From Blastomyces gilchristii SLH14081 (Eukaryota > Ascomycota > Eurotiomycetes > Onygenales > Ajellomycetaceae): DNA of 64,000 nucleotides. Shown here piece after piece: positions 22,001-35,300 of this stretch. The position numbers and the translations under genes are program-made. The first letter of the stretch is position 1. Every line of letters starts with the position of its first letter. Location of the stretch: NCBI RefSeq assembly GCF_000003855.2, contig NW_003101673.1, forward strand, positions 1,655,746 through 1,719,745. The letters run 5' to 3'. The notes under the pieces were generated by a model. It was not told the DNA's origin, did not search any database, and worked only from the letters and a program-made list of their open reading frames with translations.

Positions 22001-25000
22001 ATCTGTTCAGATGATTCTTAAGTGAACTTATTCATCTTATCAGAATACTCTTGTCACTGAATCTTGAATCAGAGCTTATAATCTCACTTCTCTGAGTTAA
22101 TAATCTCTTTGATCTGACATTCTCTTTCACTCTCTAGTACTTCATAGACAGAATGATGAGTCACAGAATTCTCTTCTAAGAATTCCTTATATTCACAGAG
22201 TAAAGAGACATAAAAAATATTATATATCTACAACTCAGATGACAGTTTCAATCTGTAGAACTATGAGTTAACTTTCTTCATAATCTTATAAGACTCTGTC
22301 TGTAAGAGATTCAGCTTCTTACTAAATCTCTGTATAATAATATTTTCTAGACTCAGTCAGACTCTATCATCTTTCTTAAAACTCTTTATAATATACTTAA
22401 AGTCATAGTATCTCTTCTAATACTCTTGAGTCTTTCTTAAGAATTTGTGAGCTTTCTTCTGAATATTCTGAATTCTCTCAGTCTGTTCACAGATATCATC
22501 ACACTCTATAGTGTACTCTCACAGATTCATCAAAATCATCTGTGAATAAGTCTTAGTAAGTATCTTAAAGAGAGTTTTATCTATACTGACATGTTTTAAG
22601 TTGTTATATATGAACTCTATAAGTAGTAATCAATGCACTCAGTCATTCTGATTGTAATTGACAAAGCATCATAGATACTGTTTTAATATACTTATCAGAT
22701 ATTCTGTCTAATCATCTGTCTATTGATGAAAAGCTGTGCTTAAATCTCATAAGATCTTCAGTATAGTCATTAGATCAGATCAGAACTCTTCTGTGAAGAT
22801 TAATCTTCTATCTGAGATAATGTTTATAGATAACTCATACAACTGAATCATATCACAGATGAAGATATAAGTTAAATTCTTTAACTTCAAGTTCTTACAG
22901 ATGAATATAAAGTGTGTTATCTTAATAAAGCAATTCACTATTATTAGCACACTGTCAAAGCAGGCATTATATATGTTCTTGCTTTCAAAGAGGCTTACAA
23001 GAGCATTCATTTCTAGCTGTTCTCAAGATTTCTATGAAATAAGTAGAGAAGTAAGTTCTTCATATAATCTGAATCACACTACTCACAAACTCTGATAAAC
23101 AGTATAAGAATTCACTATCTTCTTCATAAGTTCTTATATCTTCAGTCAGAAGTATTTTCTTATAAGCAACTTATAAGCTCTAGTGTCTGTAAAATAACCT
23201 ACTAGAGAAGAGTCATGATACCTTTTAATAAGTTCTATGCATAGAAACTCATTCACAGATATATAAATTCAGTCCTCTCTTTATAAGAGACTATTTAAGT
23301 CTCTTCAATTCTTTATTTCTGTAGAATTGATTCCTGCTGTGAGCAGTTTCTGAATATACTGAGTATATTCATTCTTCAGTTACAGTTCAGACACTCTGAA
23401 TAGAAGATCTTGTAAAGACTTATACTCTGTTTTCTCTTATATCAGGTCTTCTATAATACTTCTCAAAGCCTGTAAACTCTTCAGATTATAGATATTCTCT
23501 TCAAGAATTCTCATGAAGATTCTCAGAGTGTTGACTCTCAGTGTTACAGAGAGTAGTTATACAGGCTTTTTCTCTCTCTCTCTCTTCTTCTCTTATAAAG
23601 AATTGAGAGACACTTCAGTCAATCTCTTTATAACACTCAGTCTGAGCATTTTATAAAGCTTTTCTATCTTCTCTAATCTCTCTGTATCTATTGCTCTGAT
23701 CTTTTTAATATAGTCTGATCTGTGAGAGAGTCTGTTCACTGAGTTCTTAGTTCTCTTAATATATTCTATCTTGAATCAGAACTTACTCAGTCTCTGAGCT
23801 CAGTGAATCTGTCACTGTAAGAGTTTCTTGATTGAAGTAAACTATTATAAGCTGTTATGATTAGTTCTAATAGTAATCACTGTTATAAGACTCTTAAAGT
23901 AGTGATATAAGTGATGAAAGAATTTCACTATTATAAAAAGCTTCTAATCATGAATGTCATAGTTAATCTTCATAAGTTATATCTTTCATAAGAAAAAGAC
24001 TACTGAAATCCAGTTCTCATTTGACTGTAGTTATGAGACTATTTCTGAAATTGTAAAGAAGAAGACATCTGTCTTCAATCTGATTAAAAGTAAGAAATCA
24101 AAGTGAAATAGTATCACTATATTTATAAATATCTGTTTCAATCTTACAAAGATCTCACAAGCTTCTGAGATAAGAAAGTTCTTACAGTTCTTTCTTCTCA
24201 ATAATCTTTTTATTCTCTGTTTATGAAATGACTTCTTCTTATTTTCATTCTTCAGCATGTCTGTAAGAGTCAAGAAAATTCTTATAAATACAAAGATAAA
24301 TCATCTATAGAAATTCACAAAGCTCAGAAAGATCTGAATCTTATAAATACTAGTTAACTCTAATCATAATAGAATAGTCTCAATCTATGAAGATTTCATC
24401 TGAATATTATCTGTGATGATTACATATTCTAGGAAATTAATCTGACAGATACTGAAGTTGCACTTTACAAGCTTAATATACAGTTCTATCTCATCTAAGG
24501 CCTTCAACACACTTCATACATGCTCAGTATGTTCTTTCTTCTTCATAGAGTACACTATCACATTATTCAGATATATTATCATGAAGATATTCAGATATGT
24601 ATGAAGTATTTTATTAATGAAAGACTGAAATACTGTAGAGACATTAGTCAGATCAAAAGACATGACTAGATATTTAAATAATCTCAGTGCAGTTCTAAAG
24701 ACAGTCTTTCATTCATTCTCAGACTGTATTCACAGCTGTGTATATACATTGATTACATTCAGTTGTATGAATATAACAGCTTCTGTAAGACAGTTGATTA
24801 CATTCTCAATCAGAGATAGAGAGTAGCAGCTCTTTATTATCTTGAAGTTCAGATTATAGTAGTCTACACATAATCTAAGATCTTCATTCTTCTTCTTCAC
24901 AAATATCACAGAGACTTCTGTGAAGATCTGTAAAGATTGAATGAAGTCATTCTTCAGATTCTTCTTCACATAGATCTGCAAGACCTCTGTCTTATAATAA

Positions 25001-26803
25001 GAGAGCTTATAGATTGATTCTCAGAAGAGTTTCTATTCTTCTATCAAATTTATTATCAGATTCTTCTTACAGTAAGAAGAAAGCTCAGCTGTCTTTACTG
25101 AACTGAATATCTCTATAAGATCTCAGTATTTCTCTGATATCTGAAGCTTAGTTTTCATGACTGTGAGATTCTCAGACACTTATAAAGTCATTATATAGAT
25201 AAGCTTGTCTTCTCTAATTAACTCTGCAGCATCAACTGATTCTATCTCTGTAAGTGAGTCTGTTAACACTGATTAGAAGTATAAACCTGACTTACAGACA
25301 GCTATATATGAATTATGTCTTTGAAGTTATATAAGTCTTAAATACATATTATCTATGATATCTGTAATAATCACAGTTTCTGTAAATCTTCTTCAGATTT
25401 CAGAGAGATCTTGTAATTCAAAAATAACTCTTATAAGTCTCTCAGTTCTCAGATCTGAGTTCTCACACTCTGCTTATTATAAGAGCAGATTCTCAGTTTT
25501 CATCTTTCAGCTTATTCACTCTGTGAGCTTTAGAGACATCACAGTGACCTGAGATTCTGAGTTTATTAATACTTCTCATACTTACAGAGTAGCAGTATTA
25601 TAACACAGTCTCTTCTTATGAGTAAGCATTTTCATCAGAGAAGCAACAGATTCAGATATCAGCTTTAAGACTCTTAAGAAGACTGTTGCTGACTCTGTCT
25701 GTGACTTCTTAAATTTCTATTTTAATTTATTCAGACAGTTTGTGTGAAGATGTTCTGATTTAAAACAGATAAAGCAGAGTTTCTTTTTCTTAATCTCTCT
25801 ATTATACACTCTGTTCACAGAAGCTTATAAAGCTCTTTCTCTCTACTTAGTAGTCAGATATGAATCTCTCTATATCTTATTATCTTTTTCTAATAAATCT
25901 GTTCTCTGTTATTCTGATTCTCACAGAGCTGATCAGTGATTCACTCTTCACAGATCTGTGACTCTCATAGTGATCTGTAAGCAGTGAATGAGAGTTATCA
26001 GTTTCTTCAGAGTTAAGAGCTTAGAGTCTTACTCAATGAGCTTGTTCTACATATCTTTATTCAGTCTTTTTATAAATATCATTATTCAGGTCTTATTTCA
26101 GAGTTCTGTTTTCACAGATCTTAATTCATATTATAATTCTATGAAGTGCTCTAAGTAGTCTTCATCAGATTTCTTATCTCTTTTTCTAATATTAATAATC
26201 ACAGCTCAGGTGTTCTCTGTTCAGCTTATAGAATCTCTTAACTTATTCTCTAGATAGGTCTTGAGAACAGATCAGCAGAATCTCTTATAATCATTCTCTA
26301 GATAATTCAGCTAGTTCTTCACTTCAGTGTAATAGAGATCTGTTATTATATAGATGACAGCTTCTTCATCTTTTATATCATATAGCTGAGCTTGTGAGTT
26401 AATTTCAAATACAAACTCACAAAAGCTTTTATAAATTATAATTTAATAAGTGATCTTAAGTGATCACAGCTTAAGAAAGTTTCTTTTCAGTTCACAGATG
26501 TCTCTGAAGATCATGTCTAGAGACTTAGTTTAAGAGTGTTTACAGACAGTAAGCATTTCTTATAGAAAAATAGCTTGATTCTGTAGAAGATACTCAAGAA
26601 TGTTCTTCACTGAGATTGATTCATTCATAGGTTTGAAGAGTTTCTCTGTCATAGATACAGAGAATGATGTTTCATAAGTAATTAATAAGTTCTCTGAGAT
26701 TTCTTTTATAAGAGTTATTCATGATTCAGATGACTACTTCTGAGTGTCTGTAGTAGAATTCACAGAGATTGAAGCATATGAGTTTCTAGTTCTTTCAGTC
26801 ATA
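22000..26803 (-). pseudogene. Gypsy B gag-pol
   Basis: The - strand opens with ATG at about 26803 (MTERTRNSYASISV), about 30 bases inside the 5' LTR. A CCHC zinc knuckle CFICFKSEHLHTNC lies near 25738-25779 and is intact. Protease is not clear. The reverse transcriptase begins near 24981 (VSVIFVKKKNEDLRLCVDYY). Its catalytic box near 24550-24580 reads YLNNVIVYS where YLDDVIVYS is expected, so both aspartates are lost by G-to-A. RNase H follows near 24273-24031 and integrase near 23010-22780 (YNACFDSVLIIVNCFIK). Many stops interrupt it. Confidence 0.82.
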
Positions 26804-26834
26804 ATAAGCAGTTGCTGACTGACTGAGCTTGAAA

Positions 26835-27092
26835 TATAAGAATAAGTGCTCACAGATGATTATTCAGGTGTTTGCAGCTTAATATGATATGTACTGTTAA
26901 CTACTAGAAGTATTCACAGTAGAAAGATAAAATGTAGAGATCAAATGTATAATAGCATTCAAGCTGAGTTATGAATAGTATTCATGAACTTCAGTCTATA
27001 TAGTTGTGTGTAGCCAAGGGCCGCTAGCCCTATTGATTATGCGAGAGATAGGAATAGAGGTAAAGAATCCGTGAGAGGCGGGATTTCTTACA
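26835..27092 (-). repeat. Right (5') LTR of gypsy B
   Basis: Complete 258-bp LTR starting TATAAGAATAAG (from TGTAAGAA) and ending TTCTTACA, followed by the TSD CATTC. Set against the split left copy I count about 25 differences, all transitions, spread over both copies. The last 60 bases of this copy keep GCGAG, AATCCG and AGGCGGG. Confidence 0.9.
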
Positions 27093-27097
27093 CATTC

Positions 27098-29390
27098 TTG
27101 AATGAGAAGCTTTATATACTGTGAAAGATGTATAAAGCTTCATCAGATTTACTAACTTCTATCCGTAATTTATATAAAACTTCTCAGATATTATAAGATC
27201 ACTTACAGAACTTATTAAGAAGAACTTAGTATTTCAGTGATTAGCAGATACTGAAGCTGCATTTATACAGATAAAGAAGATGTTTATTAATATCTCTCTA
27301 TTAATAATATTTGATTTCAATTATAAGATAGTTATTGAAGCTGATTTCTCTGACTATATCACAGAAGAAGCTATATTATAATATAATAATAAAGATATCT
27401 TACAATTATATGTCTTTATATCTAAGAAACTAAGTCTCACTGAATGCAATTATGAGATCTATAATAAGAAACTTCTTATAATTATACACTGTCTAGAAGA
27501 ATGAGATTCTGAACTCTAAAATATTCTCAAATTTAAGATAATCACAGATCATAAGAATCTCAAGTATTTTATAATTATCTATAAGTTTACTGAATGTCAG
27601 ATGTAACAATCTAAGCTATTAACCTGTTTTCATTTCACTATACACTATTGTCTCAGCAGTCAGAACTCAATGACAGATACTCTTTTATAACAAGAGTAAG
27701 ATATATCTTTCAATGTAACAGACACCTGTTAAATGAACTAAGAACATCAGGTCTTAGATTTGAAGATACTAGTTAATCAAGATAGAATAACTCATGACAC
27801 TATATATACTTCTTTAATTAGAATATTCTCTCTCTGAACTGTCACTAATACTGACACTGACACTGACACTGATATCTTAACTTCTCTCAAATCTATACTG
27901 AATGAATTGTAGTATATAACAGCTTAAACTGATAAACTTCTTCAAACACTTACTGAAGCAGTATATCAAGAAGCACTCTGATTTCTCTCAGAACTATGTA
28001 TAAGAACTGACATCTCAGAATACTCAATTGATGATAATAACACTCTGCAATTTCATGAATAATATTGAGTCTCTTACTCTGAACTCTTACACACCTGAAT
28101 AATGCAAGAGAAGCATGGTTTATATATAACTGATCACTCAGATTATGAGTAACTATATTAAATGATCACTTGAGAGTTCTACTGATCTGAGATATTAAAC
28201 AATATCAGATATTTCATCTGAAACTGTAATTATTATTCTTTTATTATTCTATAAAAGAACTGTAGAAAGGTTCTACTGAAATCACTTGATATGTCTGATA
28301 GAATCTGATAAGATATAGTAATTAACTTCACTGTTAATCTCTCTAAGAGTAAGAATTATAGAAACATTCTGATTATTATGAACTGATTAAGTAAAGATAT
28401 AATATTAAAATCTTGTAATAAGATGAATACTGAATAAGTCACTAAAGCCTTTCTATAAAGCCTGTTCTATCAGATATCTGAATTATCAAGATCTATAGTA
28501 TTAAATCAGAGATGTTAATTCATGAGTACTCTCTAAATAAGAATCTGTCAAGTTCTCAAGATTATATACTATTTATTAACTATCTATTATTCTGAGATTA
28601 ATGATACATCAGAATAAATAATTCAGACTGTAAAGAACTATCTTCATAAGTTCTGTGATTATTCACAGAATAATTAATATAATCTTTTTCTATATACAGA
28701 GATTACTATCAATGATTGAGATGCTATTTTAACAGATATAAGCTCATTCTTTCTTATATATAGTTATTATATGAAGATATTGAATCTTCTGTAGATTATA
28801 CAGTTTATACTGAACTCTCACAGTTCAATTCAGATCACTGATAATATAGTAATAAAGCTCTGAGATATCTGTAACTGAACAGAAGTCTTCATAATAAGCA
28901 CTAAACAAGATTAAGAAGATTGAATTAATATTCACTGAGATTTCGCTCAGTAATATAAGATAGAAGATCTGATGTAATTGAATCTTAAGAATATATAAAT
29001 TATACACTCATCTCATACACTGAATCACTGTTATATTAAGTATAAAGTAATAGAAGTTCTAGACAGTCATAACTACTATCTTGACATATTATCAGAGATT
29101 TATAATATCTTTTATACAAGCTTACTTCACTGTATTATCATCAATGTGTTCTCTTCTCAACTGACTTCTGACTGACAGCTGTCAGAGATCATAGAAGAAG
29201 ATAATAAACTTGAATAAGAGATTGAAGATATTCTTGATAAGAGACTTCACAGTCACAGCTGATAATATCTTATGAAATGAGTTAACTATAATCATCTGAT
29301 CTGAACTCTGAGCTCTGTATTATCTGAGACAGCAGCTTTTGACTGATAAGAACTACATATCTGTGACTCTATATCACTTCTGAAAAGAGA
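27098..29390 (+). pseudogene. Gypsy A pol, 3' part (RNase H, integrase)
   Basis: The frame broken at 15775 resumes here. RNase H reads EADFSDYITEEA and later [13 protein letters not shown] and FKIITDHKNLKYF near 27335-27585, matching gypsy RNase H blocks. Integrase sequence follows to about 28900. A C-terminal part near 28990-29390 recurs at 40091-40550. The frame contains many stops and no long open piece. The catalytic residues of the integrase could not be read with confidence. Confidence 0.75.
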
Positions 29391-29399
29391 GGACTAATG

Positions 29400-29708
29400 T
29401 GACAGACTGTGTCTGATCAATCATATAGACTATTTCATTACACTTTATAGATTCTACTGAAAGCTCTGATTCTCAGTCATCAATTCTGAGCTGAAAAACT
29501 CACAGAATTTCTATTCTTTCACTCTGAAGCGTCACTATATATACAGAATTTCTATTCTTCTACTCTGAAGCTTCACTGTGTACATGTATAAATATTCACT
29601 TTAATCACTGATTTCTGTACTTTCTCTTTTTTTCTTCTCTAACATTTTTCACTTTTGTATTATAAGATCTATATATTATACTGATCTATTCAGCGTAGGT
29701 CTCTTATA
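29400..29708 (+). repeat. 3' LTR of gypsy element A
   Basis: 309 bases aligned with the 5' LTR at 12249-12557. It starts TGACAGACTGTG and ends CTCTTATA, where the 5' copy has CTCTTACA. Differences from the 5' copy are mostly transitions at former CpG and CpC sites. Confidence 0.85.
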
Positions 29709-31933
29709 TTATATATCTCTTATATTCTTCTATAACACTGCAGTGCTAACTTCACAGCAGATAAAGATACTAATACTAAAGACTTCAATGATGAAAAATC
29801 AGTTTAATAAGAATAAAATTATTCATGAGTAGATCTTAATTCTTCTTTTTACTTTTTCTGTGAGCTGCAGCTCTATTAGAATAGCAGCAGTCTGTGAATT
29901 GATAATATTAATCTTATTAATTTCAAATATCTCTTTTCTTTAACTGCTTCAGGAATTTTACACTTATATAGTCTCATTAAACTTCTAAAAAACTCTTTGA
30001 GAGAAAATAGAAGAAGAGTGTTATAGAGTTTATAAAATACTGACTTATTACTATAAGATTATCTTTAAAATTTTTTTTGAGAAAAATAAGAAGTCTTAAG
30101 CAGTATTTCTTACTCAATATCTCTAAGATATAATAAGATAATCTCTACTAGTTATCTCATAGCTTGCAATCTCTTTCTCAGCATTCTTCAAATACTTAAG
30201 CACATTTCATAAATTTTCTAATAATGAATAATCTTCTTATTTAATAAGATATTGAAGCTTACTGTAATACATTCACTTGTTCAATATTTTCTTTATAAGA
30301 TATTCAGTATCACTTTTAATCTCAATATTATCTGACTGAGACAGCTCTGCTCTGAGATATTACTTATAGAACTTCAATAGAAAATGTGAAAAACAGAATG
30401 AATTGATTTCAATTCTGAGATTAATTTTAACTTATATATCTACTTACTTATTACTATTACTGAGAAAGATTCGAGTCACTAGTTACTAAGCTTCTTATAT
30501 AGTCTTATTATCTTGATATTCTTTACTGAAAGTAGTACTTAATCCTCTATCAAGAACTTCATTAAAAGATAATTTTAATTATAGTATTTCATCTACTGTT
30601 TCTGAGTATAGTGAATACTTTTCACTGTCTTCTTATAAATTTTATTCAAAAGTTTCAATCTAGTCTTGATTTCTGATACTGAGACATACTCTATTCTCTG
30701 TATCTGTTTAATATTCTAACTGTTTATTTCTCTCTTTGAAATGTTGTCTGTGATATTACTGAGTAATGAAGAATTATATTCATAATAAGTATAGAAAGAA
30801 GATACTTTTAAAGTTATATTGTTTACATTATTATATATGAATTCAGTGATTAGAAGATGTTTAAGTCAATTATTCTAATAATATAAATAGAACACTTAAA
30901 GATACTGTTCTAATATCTAGTTCTGATATTCAGTCTGATTATCTGTCAGAGAATGAAATACAGTGCTAAGAAGATGTTTTATTATAAGATAATAGTAACA
31001 AGCTGACTAGTATTTACTGATGAAGAGAGATTCTTAATCTATTATTGATAATTTCAGAGCACTGTAAGTATGAATAATAATATCTAGAAATAGATCAGTT
31101 AATTCAGAGGCTTTAATCTTTTTATAAGTAGAGATATATTTTATCATCTTTATAAAGTAATTAATAATAATTAAGATTAAGTTATGTTCTTTGACTCTTG
31201 TTAACTTCAGTAGATTAACTATGAAATTCATTGATAGATTTTGTTATAAGCTTTTTAAAATAGACAGTGATATTAACTTATCATATTACTTATACTATGA
31301 AATCTTTATTCTTTAATAGATATTGTAAGTCTTAACATACTTTTTAATATCTGCTCAGAGCTTGTTTTAAATATATTTATATTTTAGAAGCTCTTCAGTC
31401 TTCTCTAATCTGAAGTGTTTAGCATGAAAATTATTATAATAAATTCTTATTCACTTCTGACACACTGCTCTGTTATAAGAAATGAAGACTGAATCATTTA
31501 ATAGTAGAAGTTTACATTCTTCTAGTTATCAGTGACTTGATTTCTTAGTAATATTACTCTACTTAGAGTCTGTCTCTTTCAAGTTCAAACTAAATTCTTT
31601 CTTCTTTAACTTTTAAATTTAAACTATAGTAGAGATATTTCTCTGCTGCAACTTATTAATGAATTCTAAAAGTAGTTGAGTTAAAAGAGTATAAACTGTT
31701 TCATCTTTGATCAATTCAATGATAGTAAGATATAATATAAGAAGCGCATGATCTTCAGTATTAATTCTCTACAGAGATCTGAGTTTTCTTTTATCTTTTA
31801 TACTGAGTTATACAGCTGTCTTATCAGTACTGTTTCTGAGCTTCAGAGAATCTTAACTCTCTACAGTCAGCTTCTTCTGCAGTGATAACAGAGATTCTTT
31901 TATAGAATTCTTCTTCTTATCAATGATATTATA
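29709..31933 (-). pseudogene. Degenerate gypsy element C, integrase end of pol
   Basis: On the - strand a piece at 31231-31034 reads MNFIVNLLKLTRVKEHNLI and then INYFIKMIKYISTYKKIKAS. This matches the gypsy integrase core (MDFI..LP.S, VDRLTKMAHYIP) with the usual Asp and Arg replaced. The rest, to about 29745, is probably the integrase C-terminus and 3' untranslated region. The upstream part of the element is cut off by the LINE at 31934. I found no LTR for it. Confidence 0.65.
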
Positions 31934-32304
31934 CTTTATTATTATTATTCTTCAATTATAGATGTATGCAGTCAGAGACTATGACATCTACCTGAGAATT
32001 AAAAGTTCTCAGGGTTTTTCCTATATCTATAAAGTTAACTATTATACATTCACCAATTTCAGATATGCAAAATCAGAAAATTTAAGCTCAGAATACAAAA
32101 ACTTTTTACAAATTGCAGTATTTTAACATCTTCTGATACTTTGAAACCATTTGACATGACAAAAGAAAAGAGAACACAGTCTTAAAGATAGACACATTAA
32201 ATAGATAGATAGAAAAGAATAGAAAGAAAAAAGTAAAGTAAAATAATAAGAGACTGTAGTGAAACAAATTATTGAAAGATAGTATATAGCTATTTTAACA
32301 GACT

Positions 32305-35300
32305 ATATCTGATCAATTTCCTTCTCTTCATATTCAGATATTTCTGAATTCAGTCATCTTCTTATAGCTGCTTGAGTTTCTGATAGAAAGTCTATTAAGT
32401 ATTTAATTCCTGTCTCAGTTGAGAATAAGAATCTCATATTTAATTGATTTAGATTATACTTCTCTTTCAATCTGACTCTGAGACTATTGTATAATACACA
32501 GTGTATTACAATATACTCAGAATTCTCATTTGTATTACAGAATGAGCATTCTATTGAATCAAATCTATTATCAAATCTTTGTATATAAGATTTGAAATAG
32601 TCATATTCTAATTTCAGCTGTATTATAGATGAGAATATTTTCTTTTTACATTTAATTAAACAAGATTTTCACTTGAGTTTTGTTTCAAATCTTGAATAAT
32701 GTATACTCTTCTTTTATTTCTGTCAGCTTTCATTTCACTTATCTAAACAAGATTCTTTTATTTTTCTCTTTATAAAAGATCAGAATACAATTTTTTGAAT
32801 AGATCTGCTTAATTCTGAATCTTTTTTTACAGCTGAATCAGTCAATTTATGATCATGAATATTCATATAAGCAGGAACTCAGTGCAGATGAATTATCAGT
32901 TTTAATATTCTTTTTCTTTGAATTTTTAAAATGAAGTTTAAGATTAGTTTAAGATTTATTTAATCATTATGAATCTGACTATTTCTAAGTCTCTTTAAAG
33001 TAGCTTGACTATCAGAGAATATTCATGTCTCTTTCAAACTATTTTCTCTTTTATAAGATTTTATTTTAATAAGTTTGAAAGCTTTCACTATTACAAATAG
33101 TTCAGCATCAAAGACTTCAGATTCACAGTCTAAATTTCAGAAATCTGAGATAAAATTAATATTATCTTCAGTATAAGCAATGTCTGTATCTAATCTATTC
33201 AAATTCTCATTTTTTGAGTCATCTGAATAAATCAGAATAGAGTCTTTTATATTAATTATAGAAATTCTCTTCAAATGCTGTTCATATTCTTTCTCTTTTA
33301 ATAGTTCACTTATTTGTAAGTCTATAAGAGATTCAAGCTTTTCTCTTCAGAGAGATAACTTCTCATGATCAATCTTTTCAATATTTAAAGAAGAAAATTG
33401 ATTTTTAATCAGTAAGCATAGTCTGTACAGTTGAGAAGACATTTTCTTTGAAAAATTATTTTTATTTCAATTAAGAAATCTATTTCAATTCAGTTCATTT
33501 TCAGAGTTAACTGATGAAAATGAGAAAGAGACTCTTTCTCTGATTATATGATTTGAGCTCATCTTTATAACTCTCAGAGTATAGTTCATACAGGTCTTTT
33601 TAAATCTAATAGTAGAAGAGAGAATTGAAGCGTCAATTTTCATTACTTTAATAGATAATGATTTAAATACTCTCAGAATTCTTCTCAAAGCTCTGTTTTA
33701 CAGACTTTGAAAGAGTTCAGTGAAATTTTCTTGATTATTTCATTAAACTTGAACTTCATAATCAGCTACTGAGATAATACAGGCTATATATAACTGTCTT
33801 ATAGCCTGGAAGAATAGGCCTCTCTCTGTATTTAATAGTCTGATAATATTGTTTAGTAGTCTTTCTGTCTTGACAGTTCTTTGTTGAATATGATATTTAA
33901 AATTTAACTTAGAGTTTAATCATACTTCTAATCATTTGATATTTAAACTGAGTGTAATCTCTCTATTTAAAAGAGTTAGAGATAGTTCTTTCTTATTGAA
34001 TCTAGAAAAGAAATGAATTAACTCAGTTTTATTCATATTAAATTAAATTTAATTGATATCTACTCTGATAAAGATTTTCTTTACAGCTTTTTCAATCACT
34101 TTCAAATTCTCTTTAATAGCTTTTTAAGCTGTAGACTAGATCAATATCATCTACATAACTTGAAGATTGCACTATTTTCATATTTCTATTTTTGAATAGA
34201 TATGCAGTGTATATTACAAATAAAATTAGTGAGATTGAAGATTCTTACAGTACTTCTATTTTTATCTCAGTCTTTTCATATTTCATTCTATCAAAGAAAA
34301 GTTGTATGATTCTTTTAGACATAAAACAGTTAACTCATTTTTTTAGAAAAAGTAGTAGTTTTAACATCTTTAAAGTCTGAATTAACTTTGACTTTGAAAC
34401 ATGATTAAATGCTTCTTTTATATCAATAAAAACTGCAGTTGAGACTAGATCTTCATGCTTTGCTATTTGAATATTATAAACAACTGAGAGAACAGTGTTA
34501 ATTATAGAATATTGTTTTCTATCTTTTATTTATTCACTGAATAAAAGAGAGTTATTAGTAGAGCTTATAAAAGATAGTTAAGTAGCTATTATTCTTTTCA
34601 AAATCTTTTATAGACAGTTTAATAGAGATATTACTCTATATAATTTAGAAATTGAAGTTTTTCTATTAGATTTTATAAGAATCACTTCAGTGGCTTCTCT
34701 TCAGCATTCAGAATGATATTTATTTTTCAAGAGATTGAAAAAGAGCTCAAAATATTCATTCTTTAAGTAGAGATATGTATTTTAGATAATTAAGTGATTA
34801 ATTGAATCAGGCTCTGTAGCAGTTTTAACAGAACTTGAGAAGATAGCTGACTCTAGACTGGCCGCCGGGAACATGAATTTCATGTTTGATCCCATTTGGT
34901 CTGGTCTCATACATTTCTTGGCATGAATCCCGCTGGGACTGGCTATCAAAAAAACATGTAAAGTGACTATATATCAGATCTTAAAATGAAACCATGACTT
35001 GAAAAAAATGAGAAAGTGGTTCCATTTGGTCCCATTTAGTCTCATTCTTGGCATAAAGTTACTATTTTTAGACATTTTAAGGTTTTTTTTAGACTATTTT
35101 TAATTTTTTAAAAAGTAACGCTTTTTGGTAACACTCAAATGAGATTTAAAGTCATTTAAAGCAATAAAAATAATTTAAATTGAGAAGTGGAAATCATGGT
35201 CCCATTTGGAAAATGTGACAAGAGTAGACAGTAAATCCCACTGGAACAGTATGAGACTACTATCTAATGTTAAAACTGTGTAATGGGATCAGTCGAATTG

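Larger units (their letters stand above)
15781..27092 (-). mobile_element. Ty3/gypsy element B, inserted in element A
   Basis: It is bounded by the 5-bp TSD CATTC at 15776-15780 and 27093-27097. The LTRs begin TGTAAGAA and end TTCTTACA, an 8-bp inverted repeat. The left LTR is cut in two by a LINE (15781-15966 plus TSD, then 20044-20101); the right LTR is whole at 26835-27092. Gag-pol runs on the - strand from about 26803 to about 22000. Without the LINE the element is about 7.25 kb, which leaves an unusually long 1.9 kb between the end of pol and the 3' LTR. Confidence 0.9.
12249..29708 (+). mobile_element. Ty3/gypsy element A, split by nested insertions
   Basis: The element has 309-bp LTRs at 12249-12557 and 29400-29708, gag-pol on the + strand at about 12600-15775, and the rest of pol at 27098-29390. 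The two halves of pol join exactly across the insertion of gypsy B, which left a CATTC duplication. Subtracting B (about 11.3 kb) and a SINE (about 0.4 kb) leaves about 5.75 kb, a normal gypsy size. Reading frames are destroyed by stops. No matching 5-bp TSD is visible (AGATA left, TTATA right), so the outer flanks may have been rearranged. Its 3' end recurs at 40091-40860. Confidence 0.85.

Noticed and set aside
12249..29708. A 5-bp TSD around gypsy A
   Set aside because: The five bases on each side (AGATA and TTATA) do not match, even allowing for C-to-T changes, so no TSD is claimed.
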